Positions 23,186 to 31,754 of a stretch of 41,221 nucleotides of DNA are shown one piece after another. The number at the start of each line of letters is the position of its first letter. Position 1 is the first letter of the stretch. The stretch is from Acidobacteriota bacterium (GTDB lineage Bacteria; Acidobacteriota; Terriglobia; Terriglobales; Acidobacteriaceae). The notes beneath the pieces are model-generated. The model did not search any database. It was not told the DNA's origin and worked only from the letters and a program-made list of their open reading frames with translations. Made by a program: the position numbers and the translations under genes. The DNA lies in NCBI GenBank assembly GCA_003225005.1, contig QIAN01000037.1, positions 1 through 41,221 on the forward strand, written 5' to 3'.

Positions 23186-24568
23186 TCAGGGCAACATGGG
23201 CTTGATGCCGGTGAGTTCGCAAAAGTCGATCAGCGCGGGATACAGATCAGTTCCGTAGCCCAGGCACGCGTACTCATTCGTCCAACTGTCAAGCATTCTG
23301 TCGATATCGCAATGCGCGGTAACAAACCCGTGCGGCCAAAAGGGGATGCCACACTCATTGAGGCGCAGGTGAACTTGCTTCTTGGGCGGCTCAAAAACTG
23401 TGGCGCGAGTGATTACCATCTGGAATTCGCCATTGACACGACCAAGGCGGGCCAGAACTCCCTCGCCTACTTTGCATATGAGCTTGACTGAGAGCCCTCC
23501 AGCCTCGCCTTCGGTGGGGATGCCGTGTTCGGAAAAACCAGCTGGCCCCAACTTGCCGGCAAGCGAGGGAGGACACGCCCCGTCGCCGATGATCTTGATT
23601 TCTTTTTTCTTCTTGTCGATGTGCTGAAGGTCGCCGTAATACACGCGTTCCATGCTGAGCTTCGTTAAGAGCAACACTGTAAGCGCGGTATTGAAATCTC
23701 CAAGTGTAGAGGTGCCATAGCCATCTTCCAACATCATGCTCTGCGCGAAGCAGGTTGCGGAGTAATCGTCGCCCAGGCCGGGAAACGATTGGACGGTGTA
23801 GAAGTCAAACTTCTCTTTTTTGACAAGCTTCTTGAGCGCAATGTACAGGCGGATGGAGCGTTCATTGACGATGTTCTTCTCTGGTGCCGCCCCGAAGAGC
23901 TTCCCTAGACGGGGTTGAAGGGCGGAGATTTCTTTGGCAGAGACTGACTCGGCGGTTCGGATGAGCTCAGTAGTGTCTCGCGAATCGATGTCTACACCAA
24001 ACATGCGCATCCATTGCGATGGATCGGCCACGCCGCAGGTCTGACCCATGCCACGGCCGCCGAACGCGCCGATGGTGGACATATTCAGGAAGTTCTTCAG
24101 GTGAGCGGCACGGGCATAACTGGTGATCTTGAGGATTGTCTCGGAGTCACCGGCTTCGCCATATACGAACTTGTGAGGTACGCCGATTTCGAGGAGGCAG
24201 CCATGCATCACCAATCCACCCACCGGTCGCCAGCCTTGCGAACCTGGGTGCGTCCACAACAGAACTGCTTTCCCGGCAGCTGCGTAATCGCGGATCGCCG
24301 CGACCAAATGCGCTGCCCACACCCAGGTCCCGGAGAAGAGGACGACGATGTCGACGTGGTCGTCGAACTTCATCTTCTTCAGAGCGCTGCGCGCCTCGTC
24401 TTTCGTGGCGATCACAGGATCGTGCTCGATGATTTTCATGCCAGCTTGCACGAGGGCCGCTTTGGATCGCTTGACGATGGTGTCGTCGATGAAGGGAGCG
24501 CCCATGGGATCTTTCAGTCCGTCTTTGTGAACGCCGTACACGATGAACCCGACTGTCGGTTGAATCAA
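23186..24568 (-). CDS. L-fucose/L-arabinose isomerase family enzyme
   Basis: A 460-residue protein of the fucose isomerase-like superfamily, which interconverts aldoses and ketoses with a metal cofactor. The N-terminal domain carries the family feature of a Gly-rich strand and VDIVVLFSGTWVWAAHLVAA; IGAFGGRGMGQTCG is the domain boundary loop. The active-site region YSATCFAQSMMLEDGYGTST leads into GDFNTALTVLLLTKLS; Asp291 (GDFN) and Glu281 or Asp282 are placed like the metal ligands, and His419 (FVTAHCD) may be the third ligand. It differs clearly from classic FucI and AraA, so the substrate cannot be deduced. The ATG overlaps the kinase stop by four bases. In the operon it would supply the ketose for the kinase. 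Confidence 0.8.
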   Translation of the reverse strand: MIQPTVGFIVYGVHKDGLKDPMGAPFIDDTIVKRSKAALVQAGMKIIEHDPVIATKDEARSALKKMKFDDHVDIVVLFSGTWVWAAHLVAAIRDYAAAGKAVLLWTHPGSQGWRPVGGLVMHGCLLEIGVPHKFVYGEAGDSETILKITSYARAAHLKNFLNMSTIGAFGGRGMGQTCGVADPSQWMRMFGVDIDSRDTTELIRTAESVSAKEISALQPRLGKLFGAAPEKNIVNERSIRLYIALKKLVKKEKFDFYTVQSFPGLGDDYSATCFAQSMMLEDGYGTSTLGDFNTALTVLLLTKLSMERVYYGDLQHIDKKKKEIKIIGDGACPPSLAGKLGPAGFSEHGIPTEGEAGGLSVKLICKVGEGVLARLGRVNGEFQMVITRATVFEPPKKQVHLRLNECGIPFWPHGFVTAHCDIDRMLDSWTNEYACLGYGTDLYPALIDFCELTGIKPMLP

Positions 24569-26106
24569 GCTTCCTCCTCATCTGTCACAAAGAATCCTTC
24601 GGCCTGCTGCACCGCCGCTGACCGGAGTTGCCGGTAGCGCTTGACCTGATCGCGATAACTGGCGGCCACTGTCTCATCGGGATCCAGCACAGCGCTTTCC
24701 TCAACTAATTCGGCGACCGCCTGGCCAATGCTTGCGTATTCACCAATGGCCACACCGGCCAGGATTGCTGTGCCGAGGCACACAGCTTCCTGCCGGCTCA
24801 TAACGTGCAGACGACAGCCGGTGAGAGCCGCCCGCAATTTCAGCCCGAGTGCCGAGCGGGCACCGCCCCCAGTAACGTAAATGTCCTCGAAGTCCCCAAC
24901 TGCTTCTGCCAGGCTCTCGGTTACGATGGACAGTTCGCACGCCAATCCTTCGAGGATGCCCTTGTACATCTGACTGCGATCCGTTCCAGGGTTGAGGCCT
25001 GCTATCAAGGCACGAGCACGCGGATTGAAGTCGGGATTGCAGGTTCCAATTAGGTGCGGAGTAATGCAAAGCCCGGTTGGTTTTTCCGGTGCATGCTCCT
25101 CGAGAAAAGCGTAGTGGCTGGCTTCGAGGCCCAGGACGGGTGCCTCGGAACTGGCTTCGCCGGATCCATTGAGATACAGCAAATCGTGAAACCACTTCAC
25201 CATGATTCCGGATGGGAAGTAAGCCAGCGTCACAAATTTGTCGGGAACAACGTGGCAGTAGGAATTCAGCAAGGCCGCAAGCGCTTTGTCATTCAGGCTG
25301 GGGGCATCCGACGCGGCTAGCAGGCATTCGTAAGTACCGATCGAATCAGAAACACGGCCACCACTAATCACACCGACACCAAGCGCTCCGCAAGGCTGGT
25401 CGTGACCTCCCAACACGACGGGAGTACCGGCTGAGATACCCAGCTGGCTTGCTGCTTCAGGATTCAGCTTGCCGGCAAGTGTGCCTGCGGGAACGGGGAG
25501 GGGCAGGCACGCTCCGTCGAGTTCTGTAGCGCTGAGAACGTCATCGGACCAGCAATGCCTGCGAACGTCGAAAGCCAGGAAGCGCGACGCCAGCGAGTAG
25601 TCCACGTACGGAGGAAGACCCATCTTCTGCAGAAGATAGCCGATCAGAGTAAGGAATGACTTGGTCGATGCAAAAATCTCCGGTTGGTGTTTGCGTAGCC
25701 AGAGAATCTTGGGAATGGGGTACATAGGATGTGCGAACAGCCCGGTGATTTGAAACAGGCGTTGGCGTCCGATCATTTCTTCGCACTGTGCTGACTCGAG
25801 AATCGCTCGGCTGTCCTGATTAAGAATTGCGGCAGTCAGAGGCCGGCCTTGCGAATTAACGGCCACAAAAGTTTCGCCATGCGAACTGAAACACAGAGCG
25901 CGTACCGGGTCTCTCAAACCTTTGGTCAGCGTGCGGCATGAAACACAGACGGCATCCCAGAATTTCTCGGGATCCATCTCCGCATAGCAAGGGTGAGGGA
26001 ACTCAGGCATGTAGCTAGACGAGTGCTGCGCCAGGATCGCGCCGCGAGTAGCAAACACCACAGCTTTGCAGCTGCTTGATCCAATATCAACCGCCAGCAG
26101 GCTCAC
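24565..26106 (-). CDS. FGGY-family sugar kinase
   Basis: A 513-residue FGGY carbohydrate kinase, the length typical for xylulokinase, fuculokinase and LsrK-type enzymes. VDIGSSSCKAVVF at residues 6-18 is the first phosphate loop, NQDSRA follows at about 96-101, GGHDQPCGALGVG at 233-245 contains the catalytic base Asp236, and DIYVTGGGARSALGLKLRAAL with EAVCLGTAILAG forms the adenosine and second ATP motif. It phosphorylates a ketose or polyol in the cytoplasm, but the sequence does not tell which one. The gene lies 40 bases after the mutarotase gene and overlaps the isomerase gene by four bases. Intact. Confidence 0.88.
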   Translation of the reverse strand: MSLLAVDIGSSSCKAVVFATRGAILAQHSSSYMPEFPHPCYAEMDPEKFWDAVCVSCRTLTKGLRDPVRALCFSSHGETFVAVNSQGRPLTAAILNQDSRAILESAQCEEMIGRQRLFQITGLFAHPMYPIPKILWLRKHQPEIFASTKSFLTLIGYLLQKMGLPPYVDYSLASRFLAFDVRRHCWSDDVLSATELDGACLPLPVPAGTLAGKLNPEAASQLGISAGTPVVLGGHDQPCGALGVGVISGGRVSDSIGTYECLLAASDAPSLNDKALAALLNSYCHVVPDKFVTLAYFPSGIMVKWFHDLLYLNGSGEASSEAPVLGLEASHYAFLEEHAPEKPTGLCITPHLIGTCNPDFNPRARALIAGLNPGTDRSQMYKGILEGLACELSIVTESLAEAVGDFEDIYVTGGGARSALGLKLRAALTGCRLHVMSRQEAVCLGTAILAGVAIGEYASIGQAVAELVEESAVLDPDETVAASYRDQVKRYRQLRSAAVQQAEGFFVTDEEEA

Positions 26107-26146
26107 GTTTCGGGCACCTCTTACAGCCTGGAGCGACGATGCTACA

Positions 26147-27328
26147 TCAAGTCGCCTGCAGGAAATCTTCCACCTGGATGCTGAGTTGACGCTCGAGTCC
26201 GGCTTCTGTCACACGAGCGAGGCCACGCTCGATCGAAAGCCGTTTCACTCCGGAAAAGTCTTCGGGAACGGCGAACAACATGATCAGGAACCGGACCTTA
26301 AGACTAGACATGGCCGGAAGCCAGCGATAAGTCTGTTCGCCAAACAGGCGTCCCTGATCGATAGTGTCCCGGCGAGGAATCGCAAACGGAGTCGTGCTGA
26401 ATTCAATTCCTCGGCAAAAAGTCCTCCCCTCCCATGGCGCGGCCGTGCGATGGTTGCGTTCCTCCCAGTTGCCGACCCAGGGAAAGTCCGAATGCCGAAA
26501 GGCATAGACCACCAGCGCCCTTTGGCGTGGGTTGCAAGCGCTGATGAAAACGATTTCCAGACTCGGATCGAGCAATTGAGCCGTATAGTGCCCGAAGCGC
26601 TCATCCGGCATCGTGCGCAGGTTATGGCGGCCACCGTCTTTTTTGGGAGCGTCAGGCCAGATGAATTCCGCATCTGGCTTGAGAAAGATGCTAGCACTGT
26701 AATCCGGCGGACAGACTTTCGCCTGGGTTGCGGGCATGTCAAAAATTGTAGTTTCACATTCCAGGAAAGGCGGACCGAACGTCACGTGCTCATTCCAGGA
26801 AATCGGCCGGTCATAGCGGCTCAAGTTCACTGCCTGTTCTTCGCAGTAGAGGACCGGATTCGTGCGGTCGATTGCAATCGTCCGGCTGAAATCGATCTCC
26901 GCTTCACGAAGTGTGCATCCGTACCGCAGGGTGGGCCGGACCGACGCGGTGCTCTTCAATCGCCTCCATTTTGCCGATGGGGCTTCGCCATGAGTGGCGA
27001 GTCCGGCCGCGGTCTCCTCTTTTGAGGGCGGGCCAAAGTGATCAAAGCTCAAGCTGTGTCCGGCAATGCCGGCTAGCAATTGACCATCCGGCGGTGACCC
27101 ATAAATACGCCGATGCTTGCCAGGTGAGTACCGGTCGGGGTCGATCGTCTTCCAAGGTGGCTCCCAGAGGGGATTCACCCCTGGAATATTGTTAAGACCC
27201 AACTGGCAAATGTGCCCACCACCCTCGAGAAAGGCAACGTGTCCCCATTCCGCGCTGAGACGATAGCCAGCGCGTCCATGCAAAATATTTCGCGAACGCT
27301 GTACTGTGATTTGGCTGCGCTGGGACAT
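26147..27328 (-). CDS. DUF4432-type aldose mutarotase-like protein
   Basis: A 393-residue protein with the galactose-mutarotase fold of the DUF4432 class. GHVAFLEGGGHICQLGL and NPLWEPPWKTIDPDRY form the first strands; SLSFDHFGPPS and LRYGCTLREAEIDFSRTIAI lie in the middle; ISWNEHVTFGPPFL carries the candidate catalytic His; and FCRGIEFSTTPFAIPRRDTI holds the candidate Glu. Mutarotases interconvert alpha and beta anomers so that isomerases or kinases receive the right form. The ATG overlaps the stop of the aldolase gene by one base (TAATG), a coupled arrangement. In this operon it would act on the incoming hexose or pentose. Intact. Confidence 0.78.
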   Translation of the reverse strand: MSQRSQITVQRSRNILHGRAGYRLSAEWGHVAFLEGGGHICQLGLNNIPGVNPLWEPPWKTIDPDRYSPGKHRRIYGSPPDGQLLAGIAGHSLSFDHFGPPSKEETAAGLATHGEAPSAKWRRLKSTASVRPTLRYGCTLREAEIDFSRTIAIDRTNPVLYCEEQAVNLSRYDRPISWNEHVTFGPPFLECETTIFDMPATQAKVCPPDYSASIFLKPDAEFIWPDAPKKDGGRHNLRTMPDERFGHYTAQLLDPSLEIVFISACNPRQRALVVYAFRHSDFPWVGNWEERNHRTAAPWEGRTFCRGIEFSTTPFAIPRRDTIDQGRLFGEQTYRWLPAMSSLKVRFLIMLFAVPEDFSGVKRLSIERGLARVTEAGLERQLSIQVEDFLQAT

Positions 27329-28146
27329 TATCGTGTAGGGTCCAGCATTTCGGTACGATCGAGGACGGAGCGAGCTTGCTGCAGGAATACTCCCATGTCC
27401 GCAGCCTGGAATACATTTCGGCCAAAGAACACCCCTGCCGCTCCGGCAAGCGCCGCATTGCGGACTACGTCTAATGCGTCTTCATCGGAGCCATGACGGC
27501 TGCCGCCCAGCACGAGGATGGGGATGGGACAACCTTCGACGACGGACCGCATCGAAATCGGGTCGCCGGTGTAGTCCGTTTTCACGGCATCGGCCCCGAG
27601 TTCGGTCGCCATTCGGGTGTGCAGGTTCAGCCATTTCGGCTCACCCGGATTCTCCACGGTCTTGCCCCGAGCCAGGGACTCGACGATCAGAGGTATGCCG
27701 ATGTGCTCACATTCTCGAGCGACTTCCGCGGTGCGGGCGACCTCTTTGCTCTCGAAATCGGCGTCGCCCGTGCCCACGACCATGTAGGTCAACACCGCGT
27801 CCGCGCCGTGACGCAGAGCGTCTTCCGGACGGGCCAACAGAGAACTGCGGAGGTCGCCGCTTCCATTGTTAGAGATTGCCGACCAAACCGTGGTCCAGTC
27901 AATACGAGCGATCAAAGCGGGTAAGAAGCCAGCGAGGGAGGAGTTGGCGAATTGACGAATGAGGCCAAGATTCAGAAGGACTGCATCAACTTTGGCTTCT
28001 GCGAAACGCCGGATCTGGCCGAGAGGATCCCCCGTGCCCTGAATCGGTCCCAGAACCAGTGCATGGTCAAACGCCACTACCAGCGCCCGATGTCCCATTC
28101 CTCCCAGCACTCGGCAGAGCCTTACTCTCTTGCCACAATCGCTCAA
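27328..28146 (-). CDS. class I aldolase of the DhnA/LsrF type
   Basis: A 272-residue TIM-barrel aldolase. RALVVAFDHALVLGP has Asp27 at the position of the active-site acid; DAVLLNLGLIRQF, DAVLTYMVVGTGD and IPLIVESLARGK are barrel strands; GADAVKTDYTGDP contains Lys189, the expected Schiff-base residue; PILVLGGSRHGSDEDAL is the phosphate-binding loop; and GAAGVFFGRNVFQ is the second phosphate loop. Relatives are DhnA-type fructose-bisphosphate aldolase, LsrF and YihT (6-deoxy-6-sulfofructose-1-phosphate aldolase). The reading frame starts with TTG, preceded by AAGGGGGTG. It would cleave the kinase product, probably to dihydroxyacetone phosphate and an aldehyde. First structural gene after the regulator. 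Confidence 0.84.
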   Translation of the reverse strand: MSDCGKRVRLCRVLGGMGHRALVVAFDHALVLGPIQGTGDPLGQIRRFAEAKVDAVLLNLGLIRQFANSSLAGFLPALIARIDWTTVWSAISNNGSGDLRSSLLARPEDALRHGADAVLTYMVVGTGDADFESKEVARTAEVARECEHIGIPLIVESLARGKTVENPGEPKWLNLHTRMATELGADAVKTDYTGDPISMRSVVEGCPIPILVLGGSRHGSDEDALDVVRNAALAGAAGVFFGRNVFQAADMGVFLQQARSVLDRTEMLDPTR

Positions 28147-28203
28147 GGCACCCCCTTCGACGCGGATACTCGGCGATAAAATTAGTCTGGATGTGAGCGA
28201 TTG

Positions 28204-29019
28204 TCAATGCTTTTTGGTCGAATGTGCGTGAGTTGTTGCTTTCGCCGACCCGGCTTCCGCAATGATCACCTGCAGGCCAGAATCCTGGAGCTCTCGGATG
28301 AACCTGGGATCAGTGCTGGAATCGGTGACCAGGATGTTGAAGTCGGTGACTGGGCCAACGTAGGCGAAGCACTGCATGCCAAATTTTCCATGATCAGCAA
28401 GAGCGATTCGGGTCTTGGCCGCCTTCGTCACCATCCTCTTGATCTGCGCTTCGGCATGGTTCGCGGTAGAAACCCCGTACTGCGGGTCGATGGCGCTGAC
28501 GCCGAGGATGGCTTTGTCCAGTCGTATTTCCGACAAGGCTCGTTGCGCCCACTCTCCGGAGAGATAAAACGTATCTTTCTGAAGATCGCCTCCGGTGCAG
28601 AGAACGGTGACGCCTGGACTGCGTTGCAGCTCACAAACGATGGTGGGAGAGTTGGTTACGACGGTTAGACGATGGCGATGAATCAAGCGTCGCGCTAACT
28701 CAAAAACGGTGGTGCTGCCTTCTAGAAAAACCGTGTCGCCATCCAGCACAAGTTGCTCGGCGGCGCACGCAATCTGGCGTTTTTCTTCGCTGTGACTACG
28801 CAGAAGCGCGTCGTACGAGGGCTGGAAATTCGTGCTCGACATCCGCGACACTGCCCCGCCGTGTGAGCGGACCAGCAGGCCCTCTTGCTCCAAAGCAGCC
28901 AGATCGCGGCGGATGGTCGCAGCCGCCACCTTCAATCTGTCGCATAGCTCAGCGGCGGTTACGGTCCGTTGCGCGCCGAGGATTTCGCGAATCTGGAAGC
29001 GACGCTCTTCAGCAAGCAT
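28204..29019 (-). CDS. DeoR-family repressor
   Basis: A 271-residue DeoR/GlpR regulator. I start at the ATG at 29019 because the protein then begins MLAEERRFQIREIL, the classic family opening; the frame extends to 29169 without support. The helix-turn-helix covers about residues 1-57 (LCDRLKVAAATIRRDLAALE, followed by GLLVRSHGGAV). The effector domain follows with DGDTVFLEGSTTVFELARRL, LTVVTNSPTIVCEL and DKAILGVSAIDPQYGVSTAN. DeoR repressors sense sugar phosphates. It is the first gene of the operon, 57 bases ahead of the aldolase, and so probably represses the operon, itself and perhaps the divergent TonB receptor. Intact. Confidence 0.88.
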   Translation of the reverse strand: MLAEERRFQIREILGAQRTVTAAELCDRLKVAAATIRRDLAALEQEGLLVRSHGGAVSRMSSTNFQPSYDALLRSHSEEKRQIACAAEQLVLDGDTVFLEGSTTVFELARRLIHRHRLTVVTNSPTIVCELQRSPGVTVLCTGGDLQKDTFYLSGEWAQRALSEIRLDKAILGVSAIDPQYGVSTANHAEAQIKRMVTKAAKTRIALADHGKFGMQCFAYVGPVTDFNILVTDSSTDPRFIRELQDSGLQVIIAEAGSAKATTHAHSTKKH

Positions 29020-29044
29020 GGCGATCGATGCCGGGAAAAAAATC

Positions 29045-29050
29045 ATTGTA
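29045..29050 (-). promoter_or_regulatory. -10 box candidate of the deoR operon
   Basis: The minus strand reads TACAAT at 29050-29045, 26 bases before the regulator ATG. The upstream -35 position (CTTTTA at a 17-base spacing) is poor, which fits an activator-dependent or weak promoter. Confidence 0.3.
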
Positions 29051-29112
29051 CCCGAAAGCGCCCGGAATAAAAGCTCCGGACCCACGAAATCGCCCACGTC
29101 CGAACAAAAGGG

Positions 29113-29141
29113 TTGACAAACGTGCAGAAAGTTAATACATT
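29113..29141 (+). promoter_or_regulatory. sigma-70-like promoter of the TonB receptor gene
   Basis: A perfect TTGACA at 29113-29118 is followed by 17 bases and TACATT at 29136-29141 (four of six matches to TATAAT). The start codon is at 29201, so the leader is about 50 bases. It lies in the 181-base gap shared with the divergent DeoR gene. Confidence 0.5.
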
Positions 29142-29200
29142 CGCGCAGATTTGAGTTTACGAAGTTCAATTATATCCAAGCACCAATATTCGAAGCTCCC

Positions 29201-30395
29201 ATGGAACCCTCCACTCCAACTGTTGCACTCCGTGCTCTTCGATTAATACAGAGCTACCCCCTTCATTTCCATTTCTTCTTCTGGTTAGTAATTCTCACGT
29301 GCGCGACGGCATCGGCGCAAAAGGATAACAGTGCGATTGCCGGCCTCGTTAAGGACTCAAGCGGCGCTGTGGTTTCCGACGCTGAAGTGACAATTACGGA
29401 TACCGACCGGGGGACTAGTTTGGTCTTGAACACCAATGCTCAAGGAGAGTATGTGGCTAGCCCTCTGAAAATCGGGCGCTACAACGTGACGGTCAAGAAG
29501 GCGGGTTTCAAGAAAGCGGTTGCGGGTCCAATTGTCGTGAACGTTCAGGAGCGCCCGGAGATCGACGTCACCTTGCAGGTCGGCAGAATCAGCGAAACCA
29601 TGACGGTTAACACGGAAAGTCCGCAACTGGAGACGGAGACTTCCGAACTAGGACAGGTGGTTGACAGCCGGCGTGCCACCACGCTTCCACTGAACGGAAG
29701 AAATTACGCCCAACTGGCGCTGCTCAGAGCAGGGGTGGCTCCCGGTGAACCCGGTTCCCGGGTCTCCGCCAGCTACGGGTTCAGCGCCAACGGCGCACGG
29801 TCGTTACAGAACAACTTTCTGCTCGGCGGCGTCGATAACAACGCGAATCTGGGCGACGTGCTAAATGAGTCGGCTTTCGTCATTCAGCCATCGGTCGATG
29901 CCATCGCCGAGTTCAAAGTGCAGACCAACTCGTATAGCACAGAATTTGGCCGTGGCAATGGTGCGATTCTGAATGCGGTGATCAAGTCGGGAACAAATGG
30001 ACTCCATAGCGACGTTTACGAGTTTCTAAGAAACGACAAGCTCGACGCGCGCAATGCCTTTGACGCCTTCGGCCGAACCTCACCAGCAAAATCAGTTCGG
30101 CTTTACTCTAGGTGGTCCGATCATCAAGAACCGCACCTTCTTCTTCGGAGACTACGAGGGGCTGGGGATAAGGCAAGCGACGCCGCAGCTCGCCTTCATT
30201 CTCACCCCGGCGATGATTGGCGGCGATTTCTCGTCGTTCCTGGATTTGACAACCCCGGTCACGGCGGTGGACTCCCAAGGCAATCCGACAAGCCAACCAG
30301 CGCTCGACTGCAGCGGCCACCGCACGTTCGTGGGAGAGATCTTCAACACGAGGCTTACGCAGCAGTCTAGTCTGAATCCGAATGGTGGAGACTAA
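29201..30395 (+). pseudogene. Oar/TonB-dependent receptor, N-terminal part only, frameshifted
   Basis: The frame from 29201 encodes a signal peptide (FFWLVILTCATASAQ), a carboxypeptidase-like regulatory domain (SAIAGLVKDSSGAVVSDAEV, GRYNVTVKKAGFKKAV), the plug domain (RRATTLPLNGRNYAQLALLR, NFLLGGVDNNANLGD, FKVQTNSYSTEFGRGNGAIL) and the first barrel strands. A one-step frame change near 30072 is needed to continue with [16 protein letters not shown] and [10 protein letters not shown]. The reading then ends at 30395, about 400 residues into a protein that normally has over 1000. The beta-barrel is missing, so no receptor can form. It would have imported a glycan-derived ligand and has a good promoter upstream. 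Confidence 0.82.
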
Positions 30396-31754
30396 TTGGG
30401 AACTCTGGCAACGACAAAATCCGACCTTGCTCCCAAGCTGCGCCGCGCCCTCGGTCTCTGGGATCTCATTCTCTACGGCATTGTTGTAATCCAACCCACT
30501 GCTCCCATGCCGGTGTTCGGAGTCGTCAGTGAGAGAGCGCGTGGTCACGTCGTCACCGCCGTGTTCTTGGCGATGCTGGCGATGCTGTTTACTGCGATCA
30601 GCTACGGTCGCATGGCCCGCGCCTATCCCAGCGCCGGCTCTGCCTTCACCTATGTTGGGCAGGAAATTCATCCCGCTCTCGGCTATGCGACGGGCTGGGG
30701 GATGGGGATGGATTACCTGCTGAACCCGCTGATTTGCACGATCCTCTGCGCGCAGCTGGCGCGGAATTTCGCTCCTGAGGTGCCTTATGTTGTTTGGGCC
30801 ATCTTTTTTGCCGGTTTATTCACTGGGCTGAATCTCTTTGGTATCCGTGCCTCGGCGCGCATCAATGACACGCTTGCCATTGCCATGGGCATCGTGATCG
30901 CCATCTTCTTCGTGGTGGCTGCGCACTATATTCTCCGGCATCCCCACGCGGGAACTGGATTTTTTGGGCGGCCCTTCTACGACTCGAACACATTCGAATT
31001 GAAATCCGTGTTGGGTGGAACGTCGCTGGCGGTCCTCACCTACATCGGGTTCGATGGAATTTCCACACTGTCGGAGGAAGCGAAGAATCCGAAACGCGAC
31101 ATTTTGCCGGCCACTGTCTTAGTCTGCCTGATCACAGGTTTGCTGGCCGGATGCGAAGTCTATGCCGCGCAGCTGATCTGGCCGGTTTCGAGGCCGTTCC
31201 CGGACGTTACTACGGCTTTCGTGCACGTCGCCGGGATGGCGGGTGGCACCTGGGTGCTGCAATTGGTGAATGCAACGCTGCTGGTAGCGACAATCGGCTC
31301 TGGAATGGGATCTCAACTCGGTGCAGCGCGGCTCTTGTATGCCATGGGTAGGAGCGGCGCGATTCCCAGGTCCTTCTTTGGTACGATCGATCCAGTTCGA
31401 CGTACACCGCGTAACAACGTTCTATTTGCTGGAGCCCTGGCCTTGCTGGGCGCCCTGACTATTAGCTTTGAACGCGGGGTTGAGCTGCTCAACTTTGGCG
31501 CGCTCATCGCTTTTATGGGGGTGAACGCCTCTTCCCTGGTTCGCTACTACATTCGAGCAAAGGACAGGGGACTCAGCGATCTCTTGCCGCCGGTTTGCGG
31601 TTTCGTGATTTGTCTGCTCCTGTGGTGGAACCTGAATCCATCGGCAAAGACTGCAGGCACGATCTGGATGCTGCTGGGGCTCGCTTATGGAGCGTTTCGG
31701 ACCGGAGGCTTCCGGCGGGATCTGATTAGTTTCGAGGTCCCTCAGGAACCCTAG
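30396..31754 (+). CDS. APC-family amino-acid/polyamine permease
   Basis: A 452-residue permease with about 12 transmembrane helices. RRALGLWDLILYGIVVIQPT opens helix 1, FTAISYGRMARAYPSAGSAF is the family signature, and ALGYATGWGMGMDYLLNPLI, GGTSLAVLTYIGFDGISTLS and EEAKNPKRDILPATVLV are further APC motifs (PuuP/YhdG-like). Start TTG at 30396, immediately after the receptor stop TAA, with GGAG at 30387-30390 inside the last receptor codons. The gene thus depends for its ribosome binding site, and perhaps its promoter, on the truncated receptor. It ends in a CTAG overlap with the convergent alpha-galactosidase gene. Amino acid or amine uptake is inferred from the family. Confidence 0.82.
   Translation: MGTLATTKSDLAPKLRRALGLWDLILYGIVVIQPTAPMPVFGVVSERARGHVVTAVFLAMLAMLFTAISYGRMARAYPSAGSAFTYVGQEIHPALGYATGWGMGMDYLLNPLICTILCAQLARNFAPEVPYVVWAIFFAGLFTGLNLFGIRASARINDTLAIAMGIVIAIFFVVAAHYILRHPHAGTGFFGRPFYDSNTFELKSVLGGTSLAVLTYIGFDGISTLSEEAKNPKRDILPATVLVCLITGLLAGCEVYAAQLIWPVSRPFPDVTTAFVHVAGMAGGTWVLQLVNATLLVATIGSGMGSQLGAARLLYAMGRSGAIPRSFFGTIDPVRRTPRNNVLFAGALALLGALTISFERGVELLNFGALIAFMGVNASSLVRYYIRAKDRGLSDLLPPVCGFVICLLLWWNLNPSAKTAGTIWMLLGLAYGAFRTGGFRRDLISFEVPQEP

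Noticed and set aside
23186..29019. Assignment of the operon as sulfoquinovose degradation
   Set aside because: The isomerase and kinase families differ from the described yih set and no sulfoquinovosidase or sulfonate exporter is visible, so the parallel stays an analogy.
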